From the NCBI GenBank assembly GCA_016713565.1, contig JADJOX010000007.1, forward strand, positions 248,001-312,000: 64,000 bases of DNA. The letters run 5' to 3'. Source of the stretch: Ignavibacteriota bacterium (GTDB lineage: Bacteria; Bacteroidota; Ignavibacteria; Ignavibacteriales; Melioribacteraceae). Below are positions 16,759-25,639 of this stretch, in pieces. The position numbers and the translations under genes were made by a program. Position 1 is the stretch's first letter, and each line of letters begins with the position of its first letter. The notes beneath the pieces were generated by a model. It searched no databases. It had not been told where the DNA came from and saw only the letters and a program-made list of their open reading frames with translations.

Positions 16759-17838
16759 TTAACTGTGTCTAATATTTAATATATCGCCGTCTTGAACAAT
16801 ATATTCTTTGCCTTCAAGTTTCCAAACACCGCCTTCTTTGCATTTGGCAAAAGTTTTGTATTTCATAAAATCATCGTAGCCAACAACTTCGGCTCTTATA
16901 AATTTGCTGTAAAAATCCGAATGTATAACGCCAGCCGCATCTTGTGCGGTATAATTTTTTTTGATTGTCCATGCTCTGTTCTCATCTTCACCAACAGTAA
17001 AAAAACTCTGCAAGCCTAAAGCTTCGTATGAAGATTTAAGAATCTTTGTTAACGCCGATTCTTTAATTCCATAATCTTCCATAAATAATTTTCTATCGGC
17101 ATCATCAAGGTTAGCAAGTTCCAATTCCAACTTTGCGAAAAATGGAATTATTTTAACGTTTGTATCATTAATCAATTCGGCAGCTTTTTGAATTTCCGAA
17201 TCGACCGAGCTCATCGATTCGTCGTCGAAATTTATTGCAATTACCAATGGTTTCAACGTCATTAATTGGTAGCCGGAAAGTAATTTTTTTTCATTTTCAT
17301 CTAAAATCAAATTTCTTAAAGGTTTTTCTTTTTCAACATGATTAAAACATTTTTCTATAACTGGAATTTCCTTTTTTAATCTTTCATCTTTTGTTTTAAG
17401 CACATCTCTCTTTAGTTTTTCAATTCTATTTTCAAGAAAAGCAATATCATGAAATAAAAATTCGTTTTCCAAAAATGCTATATCTTCGCAAACGTCAATT
17501 TTATTCATTGGATGCGGAACGGAATCTTCTTGGAATTTTCTAATTACATAAAACAAAGCGTCATTATTTTTTACTTCGTTCAGAAATGTGGAGGTTATTC
17601 TTAATTTACCGTCATCTCCGGTTCGTAATCCGGGTATATCGTAAACTTCTATAGTCGCGTTTACGGTTTTTTTAGGTTTGAATATCTCGGTAAGCAAATC
17701 CAATCTTTCGTCCGGTACTTTTACAACTTCAATGGAAGCTTTATCTGAATTTACATTTTGAATGTTCTGGGTTCCGGAAAGAATATTGAATAACGTCGTT
17801 TTACCGGAATATTGTAATCCAACTAAACCAATCTGCAT
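16759..17838 (-). CDS. ychF: Ribosome-associated P-loop ATPase/GTPase YchF
   Basis: An OBG-family nucleotide-binding protein that binds ribosomes and is linked to stress and redox responses. P-loop GLVGLQYSGKTTLFN, the G3 region VYDIPGLRTGDDG, LVIAINFDDES at the G4 position, and the C-terminal TGS domain with VIHSDFYSKFIRAEVVGYDD and EGKEYIVQDGDILNIRHS are all present. The 359 aa length is normal. It begins ATG (MQIGL). Confidence 0.95.
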   Translation of the reverse strand: MQIGLVGLQYSGKTTLFNILSGTQNIQNVNSDKASIEVVKVPDERLDLLTEIFKPKKTVNATIEVYDIPGLRTGDDGKLRITSTFLNEVKNNDALFYVIRKFQEDSVPHPMNKIDVCEDIAFLENEFLFHDIAFLENRIEKLKRDVLKTKDERLKKEIPVIEKCFNHVEKEKPLRNLILDENEKKLLSGYQLMTLKPLVIAINFDDESMSSVDSEIQKAAELINDTNVKIIPFFAKLELELANLDDADRKLFMEDYGIKESALTKILKSSYEALGLQSFFTVGEDENRAWTIKKNYTAQDAAGVIHSDFYSKFIRAEVVGYDDFMKYKTFAKCKEGGVWKLEGKEYIVQDGDILNIRHS

Positions 17839-17919
17839 TTTTAACTAATCCTATTTTGTAATTTGGGAAACTTAAATTTAATAAATCGCTAAAGTAAATA
17901 CGATATTTTTATAAATGTT

Positions 17920-18228
17920 TTATCCGACAATTTGAGTATGCAGACCAATTTCTTCAAGAATGGATGAAACTTTTAAACATTGTGCCATTTCACCGAAAAA
18001 AACCATTGCCTTGCCTTTAACATGCACTTCGAAAGCAAGTGATCTTGCTTTTTCAAAATTACATTGAATGGCTTTTATAAGCTGTGTTATAACTTCGTCA
18101 AATGTATGAATATCGTCATTGAATAAAAATACTCTGTAACCTGTCTCAATTCCAATATCCTCGTAAAATTCCGGTTTATTTTCCTTATTCGGCAATTCAA
18201 AGTCGTTTTTTTCTTCAAATGGTATCAT
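17920..18228 (-). CDS. clpS: ATP-dependent Clp protease adaptor ClpS
   Basis: Delivers N-end-rule substrates to ClpA/ClpC. The core YRVFLFNDDIHTFDEVITQL and the helix-end motif VHVKGKAMVFFGEM are diagnostic. At 102 aa the N-terminal tail of about 30 residues is longer than minimal. No Clp ATPase gene lies in the window. It is divergent from the bifunctional nuclease gene, with 98 bp between them. Confidence 0.9.
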   Translation of the reverse strand: MIPFEEKNDFELPNKENKPEFYEDIGIETGYRVFLFNDDIHTFDEVITQLIKAIQCNFEKARSLAFEVHVKGKAMVFFGEMAQCLKVSSILEEIGLHTQIVG

Positions 18229-18326
18229 TTGTCTATAAATATAGATAAAATATTATATTAAGTTGTTTTTTTTTATATTGCTAATACAAATTAGTAATTT
18301 TTCACATTTTAAGGTAATGATTCAAT

Positions 18327-18929
18327 TTGGAAAAAGTACAAGTTGATATTTTGGGATTATCATCAAGTCCTTCTGCCGGCGGCGCTTATGCGTTATTGTT
18401 AAAAGAATCTTACGGCTCAAGAAGACTTCCAATTATAATTGGCTCGTTTGAAGCTCAGTCAATAGCTTTAGAAATTGAAGGTATAAAACCACCAAGACCA
18501 TTGACACACGATTTAATGAAAAATTTAGTTGATGATTTGGGAGCAACTGTTTTAGAAGTTAATATAGATGAACTTAGAGACAATACTTTTTATGCAAAAA
18601 TTGTTGTTGAAATGTCGACACTTACTAATACAATAGATGCCAGACCGAGTGACGCAATTGCGTTAGCTGTAAGAACCGGAGCACAAATTTTTGTAGCTGA
18701 AGAAGTTATGCGTGCGGCTTCTTTTGTTCCATCCAGCGAAGAAGGCGAAGAGTCAGAAGAATCCTTTGAAATTGCAAATGATTTTGAGGCAAAACAATTT
18801 CCGAAGCAGTCTTCTGAAACAAAAGTAGCTTCATTACAAGATCAATTGAGAGAAGCTTTGGAAAAAGAAGATTATGAACGTGCCGCAAAATTAAGAGATG
18901 AAATAAACAGATTAAAAGGCAATAATTAA
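18327..18929 (+). CDS. Bifunctional nuclease family protein (DUF151) with UVR domain
   Basis: Residues 1-140 are the DUF151/BFN domain: LGLSSSPSAGGAYALLLKES, RRLPIIIGSFEAQSIALE, IKPPRPLTHDLMKNL and RPSDAIALAVRTGAQIFVAE. An acidic linker leads to a C-terminal UVR motif (LREALEKEDYERAAKLRDEI), the protein-protein interaction helix pair known from UvrB/UvrC. The start is TTG with AAGG 12 bases upstream; an ATG at 18317 is in another frame. The stop overlaps the convergent DUF2851 stop by 4 bases, so the two messages must overlap at their 3' ends. Confidence 0.92.
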   Translation: MEKVQVDILGLSSSPSAGGAYALLLKESYGSRRLPIIIGSFEAQSIALEIEGIKPPRPLTHDLMKNLVDDLGATVLEVNIDELRDNTFYAKIVVEMSTLTNTIDARPSDAIALAVRTGAQIFVAEEVMRAASFVPSSEEGEESEESFEIANDFEAKQFPKQSSETKVASLQDQLREALEKEDYERAAKLRDEINRLKGNN

Positions 18930-20392
18930 TTAAATATTTTCTTACCAATATCACATTCTAAGCATCTGTTTTTACTGCAATAATTTCGAAAGACTTCTAT
19001 CATTCCCTGAGAAAAAATTGTCTTTTTTTCTAATCCGTCAATCTGTAAATTTTTTGCAACATCTCTAATAATTTTATTATCCGACTTTTGATCAAAATCA
19101 TTATAAATTTTTATTACTTTTTTTGAAAGTTCATTTTTCCCGAATAGATTAAAATAAACCGACATAAATGGTAAAATTACATTTATGAAAATTTCATCAG
19201 CACGAGAAATTCCGATAAGATAATTTAGTTTTGCGTTTGTTTTTTTTCCGAAGATATAATGATCATGCCAATAATTATTTGCTTTTATAATAAACATTGA
19301 TCTAACTGAATTAATTAAAATTTGATCTTTTTTTATTTCTGAAAATTTTTTGATTAACTGACCAATTAAATTCTTATGTAAAATTGCTTCAATTATTTTT
19401 ATTCCGCCGGCTATTCGTATTGTTGGAAAATTCTGCGGTCTCTGTCCAAAAAAATACCATTGAGTTTCGTCAAAATATTTCCCGTCATAATTGTGTTTTT
19501 CAGTCTGCCAAATCTCATTCAATTCTTTTACGAATGAATCATCAGATTCAATTGAATCCGATAATAGTCCGGCAGTTTTAAATAAAACAGACTCCATTAT
19601 TTTTTCAAATTCATCATTATGCGGATATTTCGATAAAAAATTAAGATTAACATTTTGTGCCAATTTCAGCATTATTTTTTTATTCTTTGAATATCCAAGC
19701 GCTTCAAAAATCAATTCATAAAGAAGCTGTTTCCAAATTTCTTTATCTCTAAAATCATTCTGCAAAAATGTTTTATTATTAAATTCCTTTGTCAATTCAT
19801 ATTTAATAACCGGTTCATTTGTTTTAAGTTCACTTAGAAATTTCAATTCCTTTAAACGGTTAAAAATCCTTAAACATTTATTCTCAAACCTTATTATGCC
19901 TTGTTTTAAAATTGTATTTTGAATCAATGATTTATCTACAGAGTCAATTTCAGAACTGCATTTTAATTCAAAATTATTACTGCTCTTTATTTTATCTTTA
20001 GTTTCATTTACATAAAGTTTTTCGGCAGGTACAATATTTTCTAAAAATAAAGAAGGAACTTTTCTTCCGTCACTTGTATATACGTAGCTTTGCTTCTGAG
20101 CATTTGTAAAGCAGATATGCAGAATTGTTTTATTGTAATTTCGATTAATATTATGTCCATGACGTTTCCAATCCGAATAATCGAGATCAATTTCAACATC
20201 ACCGACAAAGGTGAAATTTCCTAATTTAATTCTTGCGTGTTTAAAATCTGGACCGGATTCACTTTCATTATATTCTCCGGGGAACAGAACATTTATATCT
20301 TCGCCTTGTTGAGTTTTAAGTTCTTGAATAAAATTTTGATTTTCCCAAATCTTATGGAATTGCTGTTCGGATATTTTTTGACGCGATTGCAT
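18926..20392 (-). CDS. DUF2851 family protein
   Basis: A 488-aa protein of a family common in Bacteroidota-related phyla and of unknown function. The N-terminal family signature is LFPGEYNESESGPDFKHARI, then FVGDVEIDLDYSDWKRHGHN and YNKTILHICF; the spacing of PDF and VEI resembles PD-(D/E)xK nucleases, but the expected Lys is Asp here, so this is only a thought. The C terminus has a Cys cluster (NYCSKNRCLECDIGKK) that could bind a metal or FeS cluster. It is the last gene after pyrF in the cell-shape cluster. Confidence 0.85.
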   Translation of the reverse strand: MQSRQKISEQQFHKIWENQNFIQELKTQQGEDINVLFPGEYNESESGPDFKHARIKLGNFTFVGDVEIDLDYSDWKRHGHNINRNYNKTILHICFTNAQKQSYVYTSDGRKVPSLFLENIVPAEKLYVNETKDKIKSSNNFELKCSSEIDSVDKSLIQNTILKQGIIRFENKCLRIFNRLKELKFLSELKTNEPVIKYELTKEFNNKTFLQNDFRDKEIWKQLLYELIFEALGYSKNKKIMLKLAQNVNLNFLSKYPHNDEFEKIMESVLFKTAGLLSDSIESDDSFVKELNEIWQTEKHNYDGKYFDETQWYFFGQRPQNFPTIRIAGGIKIIEAILHKNLIGQLIKKFSEIKKDQILINSVRSMFIIKANNYWHDHYIFGKKTNAKLNYLIGISRADEIFINVILPFMSVYFNLFGKNELSKKVIKIYNDFDQKSDNKIIRDVAKNLQIDGLEKKTIFSQGMIEVFRNYCSKNRCLECDIGKKIFN

Positions 20393-20464
20393 TTATTAAA
20401 ATTTTAGTAATTGAACAAATTGCAAATCTTTTGCTATTAAAATAATTTAATTTTGTAATAAATG

Positions 20465-21286
20465 CTATACTTTCAAATGTTCAATTTTATTTTTTACCTC
20501 AAAATTAAGCGAAGCTATTTTTTCTTCTATGCTTTTCTGAAAATTTATTGAATCGTCAATGAAAAGCAATCCTCTGCTTACATTAACAATAAAATTATTT
20601 TTTTTGATTTCATAAAACGCAGCCACAACATCTTCGAGACTTCCGCCTTGAGCACCGACGCCAGGCAAAAGAATGGGCATATTTTTAAATGATTGGATAT
20701 TTTTATTCAGCTCCTCAATATTTGTCGCGCCGAATACGAGTCCGCAATTATTATTTATGTTCCACTCATTAACTTTATTAATAACTTCTTGATATAAGTA
20801 TTTACCGTTTTCCAATTTAAGCTTTTCAAAATCCGCGGCGCTTTTGTTTGATGTTAATCCTAAAACAAAGCTTAGTTTATCTTTATAATTTAGAAATGGA
20901 CTGATAGATTCCATTCCCATATACGGATGCAAAGTTACAGAATCGAATTTGAAATAATCAAAAATTGACTCGGCATATTTCTGAGAAGTATTTCCTATAT
21001 CACCTCTTTTTGCGTCGGCAATAATTAGTGTTTCACCGCCGATTAGATCAACGGTCTTTTCAATTACTTCAAGTCCTTTTGTTCCGAACTTTTCATAGAA
21101 AGCAAAATTTATTTTATAAGCTGCGGCATAATTTAGCGTAGCATCAATAACCGCTTTATTAAATTCCAAAATTGAATTAATGGATTTGCTGAATTTTAAA
21201 GGAATTAATTCTAAATCAGTATCTAAACCGACACAAATATGTAATTGTTTATTTATTTTCGATGTAAGTTTATTTTGAGCGTTCAT
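20465..21286 (-). CDS. pyrF: Orotidine 5'-phosphate decarboxylase (type 2)
   Basis: Last step of UMP synthesis. The catalytic loop LIIADAKRGDIGNTS, HPYMGMESISPFLNY, GLVFGATNIEELN and the phosphate site LLPGVGAQGGSLEDV are present. 273 aa and the N-terminal ICVGLDTDLELIP are typical of the longer, type-2 form. The ATG is 14 bases after rodA, so it is probably co-transcribed with the cell-shape genes. Confidence 0.95.
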   Translation of the reverse strand: MNAQNKLTSKINKQLHICVGLDTDLELIPLKFSKSINSILEFNKAVIDATLNYAAAYKINFAFYEKFGTKGLEVIEKTVDLIGGETLIIADAKRGDIGNTSQKYAESIFDYFKFDSVTLHPYMGMESISPFLNYKDKLSFVLGLTSNKSAADFEKLKLENGKYLYQEVINKVNEWNINNNCGLVFGATNIEELNKNIQSFKNMPILLPGVGAQGGSLEDVVAAFYEIKKNNFIVNVSRGLLFIDDSINFQKSIEEKIASLNFEVKNKIEHLKV

Positions 21287-21299
21287 AAATTTCCGATAA

Positions 21300-22535
21300 T
21301 TAAATTTGTTCTCTTCTGTTTTTATAAAAGTTAAGTGCTATTCCAATCAAAGTCATATTTACAATCAGGGAGCTTCCTCCGTAACTTAAAAATGGCAGAG
21401 GTAAACCAATAACCGGTGTTAAGCCGATATTCATTCCAATATTTATTGCAAAATGCGTAAATAAAAGCGCAAGAATTCCAACAACAATTGTACTTCCGAA
21501 AATATTTTTTGAATGTGTAGCAATGCTTACAAGTTTTATGAAAAGTATGATAAATAAGGAAATTGTTATAATACTGCCAATAAAGCCGAATTCTTCACCA
21601 ATAACGCAGAAAATAAAATCCGTCCATTGTTCCGGAATAAATCTTAATTGTGTTTGATTTCCGTGTAAAAATCCTTTCCCGAAAATTCCACCTGAACCAA
21701 TCGCGACTTTTGTCTGCATAACGTTATAACCAGCTCCAAGCGGATCAGCAGCCGGATTTACAAATGTTTCAATTCTTTTCTGCTGGTGAGGTTTTAAAAA
21801 ATGAATTATATAATCCATTAAATATGCTGCTGAAAAATTCAAAACAACTACAGACACATTAATAAAAATGTTTTTCTTAAAGTAAAATAAAATTCCGATT
21901 ACAAGAAACATTGCAATTATAAATGCAGCGACACCAAGAAGAGATGCAAAAATTACAACAATCGGTGAGATAAGAACGAACAATAAAAATAAATCCATAC
22001 CGCTCCAAAAAACCATAATTGTTGCAATTATTAAATAAACAATTGCAGTTCCCATATCAGGCTGCATTAAAATGAGTCCTACCGGAACAAAAACTATTAC
22101 GCTAATTTTAATCAAATCACTTAGGCTATTTGGATTCTTTCTTTTTTTTGTAAGATAATTTGCCAAAAATAATATCAAACCAATTTTTGCAAATTCTGAA
22201 GGTTGAAAACCAATTGGTCCTAAACTAACCCAACTTTTTGCGCCATAAACCGTTTTACCTATAAAAATTACAGAGGTTAAACTTAGTATTGATAAAATAT
22301 AAATCGGCAGTGCAAAGAACCTGTATGTTTTATATGAAATAAAATATGCTATAAAGAAAAAAATTATGGCAACAACTCCGGAAAATAATTGTTTGTTAAA
22401 ATTCCCGTATGCGGTTGGGTGTGTATATGTTGCACTGTAAATTGCAACTAATCCAATTGCCGAAAGAAGCGTTACGCAAATAAAAACAACAAAATCAAAT
22501 TTATCGGATATTTTGCTTGATGGTTTGATTATCAA
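21300..22535 (-). CDS. rodA: Rod-shape SEDS peptidoglycan polymerase RodA
   Basis: A SEDS-family glycosyltransferase that polymerises lipid II with PBP2. About ten membrane helices, with WVSLGPIGFQPSEFAKIGLI, MQPDMGTAIVYLI, the loop ADPLGAGYNVMQTKVAIGSG, RFIPEQWTDFIFCVIGEEFG and GLPLPFLSYGGSSL. 411 aa. The start is TTG overlapping the PBP2 stop as TTGA, with AGGTG as SD, so it is translationally coupled to its partner PBP. Confidence 0.96.
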   Translation of the reverse strand: MIIKPSSKISDKFDFVVFICVTLLSAIGLVAIYSATYTHPTAYGNFNKQLFSGVVAIIFFFIAYFISYKTYRFFALPIYILSILSLTSVIFIGKTVYGAKSWVSLGPIGFQPSEFAKIGLILFLANYLTKKRKNPNSLSDLIKISVIVFVPVGLILMQPDMGTAIVYLIIATIMVFWSGMDLFLLFVLISPIVVIFASLLGVAAFIIAMFLVIGILFYFKKNIFINVSVVVLNFSAAYLMDYIIHFLKPHQQKRIETFVNPAADPLGAGYNVMQTKVAIGSGGIFGKGFLHGNQTQLRFIPEQWTDFIFCVIGEEFGFIGSIITISLFIILFIKLVSIATHSKNIFGSTIVVGILALLFTHFAINIGMNIGLTPVIGLPLPFLSYGGSSLIVNMTLIGIALNFYKNRREQI

Positions 22536-24319
22536 TTTACACCTGCTACATTGTAATTATTTCCTTCCAGATTTTCTAAATATGCTTTAATAACTTTTTG
22601 AGCAATCGGTGCGGCGTGGGTCCCGCCAAATCCTACATTTTCAACTATAACTGCAATCGCAATTTTAGGATTTTCATAAGGTGCAAATCCAATAAATAAT
22701 GCGTGGTCTTCACCGTGAGGATTTTGCGATGTACCAGTTTTACCCGCTATGTTAATATTTGGAAGTCGAATATGTCTTGCTGTTCCGTTACCGTTCACAA
22801 CTTTAAACATTCCCTCTCTAACTAAATCAAAAGTCTTTTGTGAAACATTGACTGTTTTATCCTTATAAGCAACGTTGAATTCTGTATTTTTCATGCCTTC
22901 AATATAACCCTGAAGTACATGCGGAATTTTTGTTTTACCAGAATTTGCCAATAGCGCGGCGTATTGCGCTAACTGCAATGTAGTAACGCTGAACTCGCCT
23001 TGACCAATTCCCAAACTGACCAAAGTTCCTTTAGTCCATTTATTTTTACCAAACGCTCTGTCATAATAATCAGTATCAGGGACAATTCCTTTTGCTTCAA
23101 ATCCTAAATCAAACCCTGTTTTATTCCCGAATCCAAACATTCTCAAATACTTTGCCCATCTATCTAAACCAATTTCAAGAATTAATTTATAAAAAAAAGT
23201 ATTGCATGATTTTTCAATTGCGGTCTCAACATTTATTGATCCATGTCTTCCATGACATTTAAAGAATCTATTACCGAATTGAAAACCGCCGCCGCAATAA
23301 ACCATAGTATTCTCATCTATCAAATGCTCTTCCAAACCGATAATTGCTCCTAGCATTTTATATGTTGAACCGGGTGGGTATATAGAATTTGCAGCTCTAT
23401 CAAATAAAGGTTTCTGCGGATCGGAGCTTAACTTTTTAATTTCCTCTCTTGATGTAAACGCGGCAAAGGATGCCAGATCATACTCAGGAGCACTTACATA
23501 AGCTAAAATCTCACCTGTAGATGGTTCAATTGCAACTAGGGAACCGGTCTTACCAATAAATTCTTGTTCGGCGGTTTCCTGAGCAGTTTTATCTATTGTT
23601 AATATTAAATCTTTACCTTTTACGGGCTGAATATCATTCAAACCTTCAAGATATTTTCCAATTGTTTTTCGCCTAGAATCAACGAGAATAAATTCAAAAC
23701 CTTTAGAACCTCTTAAGATATTTTCATAAGATCTTTCAATTCCGCTGATTCCAATAAAATCACCAAGATCATAAATTTTACTTTCTTTTTCCAATTGTAT
23801 TGAATTTATTTCTCTCAAATATCCAAAAATATGTGAGCCTTTAACACCGTAATTATAATCTCTCTGCATTTCTACAATTATATCTAACCCTTTTAATAAT
23901 TGGTTATGTTCTTCAAACCAAACAACTTCATTAAAATTCAGATCACGTTTAACAATTCTCGGTAAATATTTGGAGTAAATTTTATTTTTTTCAAAAATAT
24001 TATTAATTGTTCCAGATTCCGAGTAAATTACTTTTTCAATTATTGAATTTTGAGTTGTATCGTAAATGGCAGGTGTAATTTCTAAATTATATGTAGGTTT
24101 ATTGCTTACAAGAACATCTAAATTTCTATCGAAAAAAATTCCCCTTGGCGCCTGAATAGGTTTCTTTTTAATTGAATTATTATCTGATTGAGTAGAATAT
24201 GCGGTAAAATCTAAAATCTGCATTTTAATAAGCTGAAACGAATATACTATTCCAACAATGCCAATTACGGCTGTTAAAATGTTTTTCCTAAGCCTAAAAT
24301 CAAATATTTTTTCTATCAT
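22532..24319 (-). CDS. mrdA: Penicillin-binding protein 2 (rod-shape transpeptidase)
   Basis: A class B PBP: N-terminal anchor helix (ILTAVIGIVGIVYSFQLIKM), dimerisation region with QAPRGIFFDRN, and the transpeptidase domain with the nucleophile motif SIYPPGSTYKMLG, KSCNTFFYKL and KTGTSQNPHGEDHALFIGF. It crosslinks the glycan strands made by RodA. 595 aa. Its ATG follows the mreD stop by 1 base. Confidence 0.96.
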   Translation of the reverse strand: MIEKIFDFRLRKNILTAVIGIVGIVYSFQLIKMQILDFTAYSTQSDNNSIKKKPIQAPRGIFFDRNLDVLVSNKPTYNLEITPAIYDTTQNSIIEKVIYSESGTINNIFEKNKIYSKYLPRIVKRDLNFNEVVWFEEHNQLLKGLDIIVEMQRDYNYGVKGSHIFGYLREINSIQLEKESKIYDLGDFIGISGIERSYENILRGSKGFEFILVDSRRKTIGKYLEGLNDIQPVKGKDLILTIDKTAQETAEQEFIGKTGSLVAIEPSTGEILAYVSAPEYDLASFAAFTSREEIKKLSSDPQKPLFDRAANSIYPPGSTYKMLGAIIGLEEHLIDENTMVYCGGGFQFGNRFFKCHGRHGSINVETAIEKSCNTFFYKLILEIGLDRWAKYLRMFGFGNKTGFDLGFEAKGIVPDTDYYDRAFGKNKWTKGTLVSLGIGQGEFSVTTLQLAQYAALLANSGKTKIPHVLQGYIEGMKNTEFNVAYKDKTVNVSQKTFDLVREGMFKVVNGNGTARHIRLPNINIAGKTGTSQNPHGEDHALFIGFAPYENPKIAIAVIVENVGFGGTHAAPIAQKVIKAYLENLEGNNYNVAGVN

Positions 24320-24320
24320 T

Positions 24321-24806
24321 TTATTTTAAGTTCTTATTAAAAATCATAAACGGGATGCTTATTGCAGACGTATATATTCCCGGAAGTATGCCGTTTTCAA
24401 TAATTAAATAAGAAGCAGATAGTTCAATTTCTGTATTTGTCAGCAGTAAATAAAAGAAAGAATTAAATGTTGCCGAAATAAAAACAATAAATACAAAAAA
24501 AATTGTTTTTAAATTAAAATCAGTTTTATTCTCGTTATAAAAATATCCTGCAATAAATCCGGATAGTGTACCTGCAAACATTGCACTCCCAAGAATTCCG
24601 CCTGAAATTATATCAAAAACTAAACCATATATCGAGCCCAAAATTGTTCCTGTTATTTGTCCGAACTTCAAAGCATAGTAAGTCAGCAAAATAATTATGA
24701 GATTAGGAATTATTGAACCAATAGCAATCATAGGAACAAAAATAAATTGAATCAGTAATACCGGAAAAAATAAAATTAATGGCGATATAAATTTTAGAAT
24801 TTTTAT
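24321..24806 (-). CDS. mreD: Rod-shape protein MreD, apparent AUA start
   Basis: An inner-membrane subunit of the rod complex. The first ATG (24731) leaves only 136 aa and loses the first membrane helix. The frame is open upstream and encodes FISPLILFFPVLLIQFIFV just before MIAIGSIIPNLIIILLTYYA, as expected for the MreD N terminus. Between there and the upstream stop I find no ATG, GTG or TTG. An ATA at 24806-24804 lies 7 bases after GGAG and overlaps the mreC stop by 4 bases; it gives 161 aa, normal for MreD. I choose this start by inference; ATT at 24800 is a second option. Later features are KFGQITGTILGSIYGLVFDI and the SGGILGSAMFAGTLSGFIAG segment. Confidence 0.82.
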   Translation of the reverse strand: MKILKFISPLILFFPVLLIQFIFVPMIAIGSIIPNLIIILLTYYALKFGQITGTILGSIYGLVFDIISGGILGSAMFAGTLSGFIAGYFYNENKTDFNLKTIFFVFIVFISATFNSFFYLLLTNTEIELSASYLIIENGILPGIYTSAISIPFMIFNKNLK

Positions 24807-25639
24807 TTTACTTCTCCGCCAATTCTTGTTATTAACGAATCCAACTGAAGGTTTTTATTACTTTTCAGAATAAGAACATTTTTAACTTTGGTAATATTTA
24901 CAAATGGTTTTACTTTTATATTGCTCAGTATTCCTGAAACAGTACTTTCCTTGTTTGAAATAATTCCAACTGGTATTGAAGGAGGAATTATTGTACTTAA
25001 TTCGGAAACTAAAATTCTATCGCCGACTTCAACGTCTTCGGTAGTAGGAACGTTTTTAATCTGAAGATTTTTTCCATCCCAATTTAAAATTCCATCCACA
25101 TTACTTCTTTGGTCTCGAACCGCGACTTTAAATAAACTATTTTCAATAGTTCTTACGGTTGAGTAATTTTGCGAAACATCCACTATCATTCCAACCAGAC
25201 CTTTATCTGTAATTACAGGCAGGCCAACAGCAACGCTGTCGCTTAATCCCTTTGAAACAATAAAGTAACCGCTTACTTTAGAAACTAATCTGGAAACGAC
25301 TTGAGCAAATATTAAATCATAATCGGATTTTGTTCTAAATTCGATTTGCCCTTTAATGTCATTTATTTCATATGCATAATCTCTTAACTCATTAACTTGC
25401 AGCATTAACTGGGCATTGTTTTTAAGCAGACTTTCAATATATTCGGTTTTTTCAAAAGAATTTTGAACATCATTAATTGCTTTGGTAACTGTTGCAAATA
25501 TTCCCAAAGAAAATAATCTTACGTTTTTTACCTTTTGATTTTCATTTAAAGTAATTAGAAAAAGACTGATGATAAGAAGTGTAATTAATACAATGTATTC
25601 TTTAATATTCGCAAAGAATGATCTTACAAATTGTGGCAT
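24803..25639 (-). CDS. mreC: Rod-shape-determining protein MreC
   Basis: A bitopic periplasmic scaffold: membrane helix near residues 14-30 (EYIVLITLLIISLFLITL), a coiled coil at about 60-95 (ESLLKNNAQLMLQVNELRDY), and the beta-domain with IFAQVVSRLVSKVSGYFIV, DKGLVGMIVDVSQNYSTV and VEVGDRILVSELS. 278 aa. Its ATG overlaps the mreB stop by 1 base. Confidence 0.95.
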   Translation of the reverse strand: MPQFVRSFFANIKEYIVLITLLIISLFLITLNENQKVKNVRLFSLGIFATVTKAINDVQNSFEKTEYIESLLKNNAQLMLQVNELRDYAYEINDIKGQIEFRTKSDYDLIFAQVVSRLVSKVSGYFIVSKGLSDSVAVGLPVITDKGLVGMIVDVSQNYSTVRTIENSLFKVAVRDQRSNVDGILNWDGKNLQIKNVPTTEDVEVGDRILVSELSTIIPPSIPVGIISNKESTVSGILSNIKVKPFVNITKVKNVLILKSNKNLQLDSLITRIGGEVK

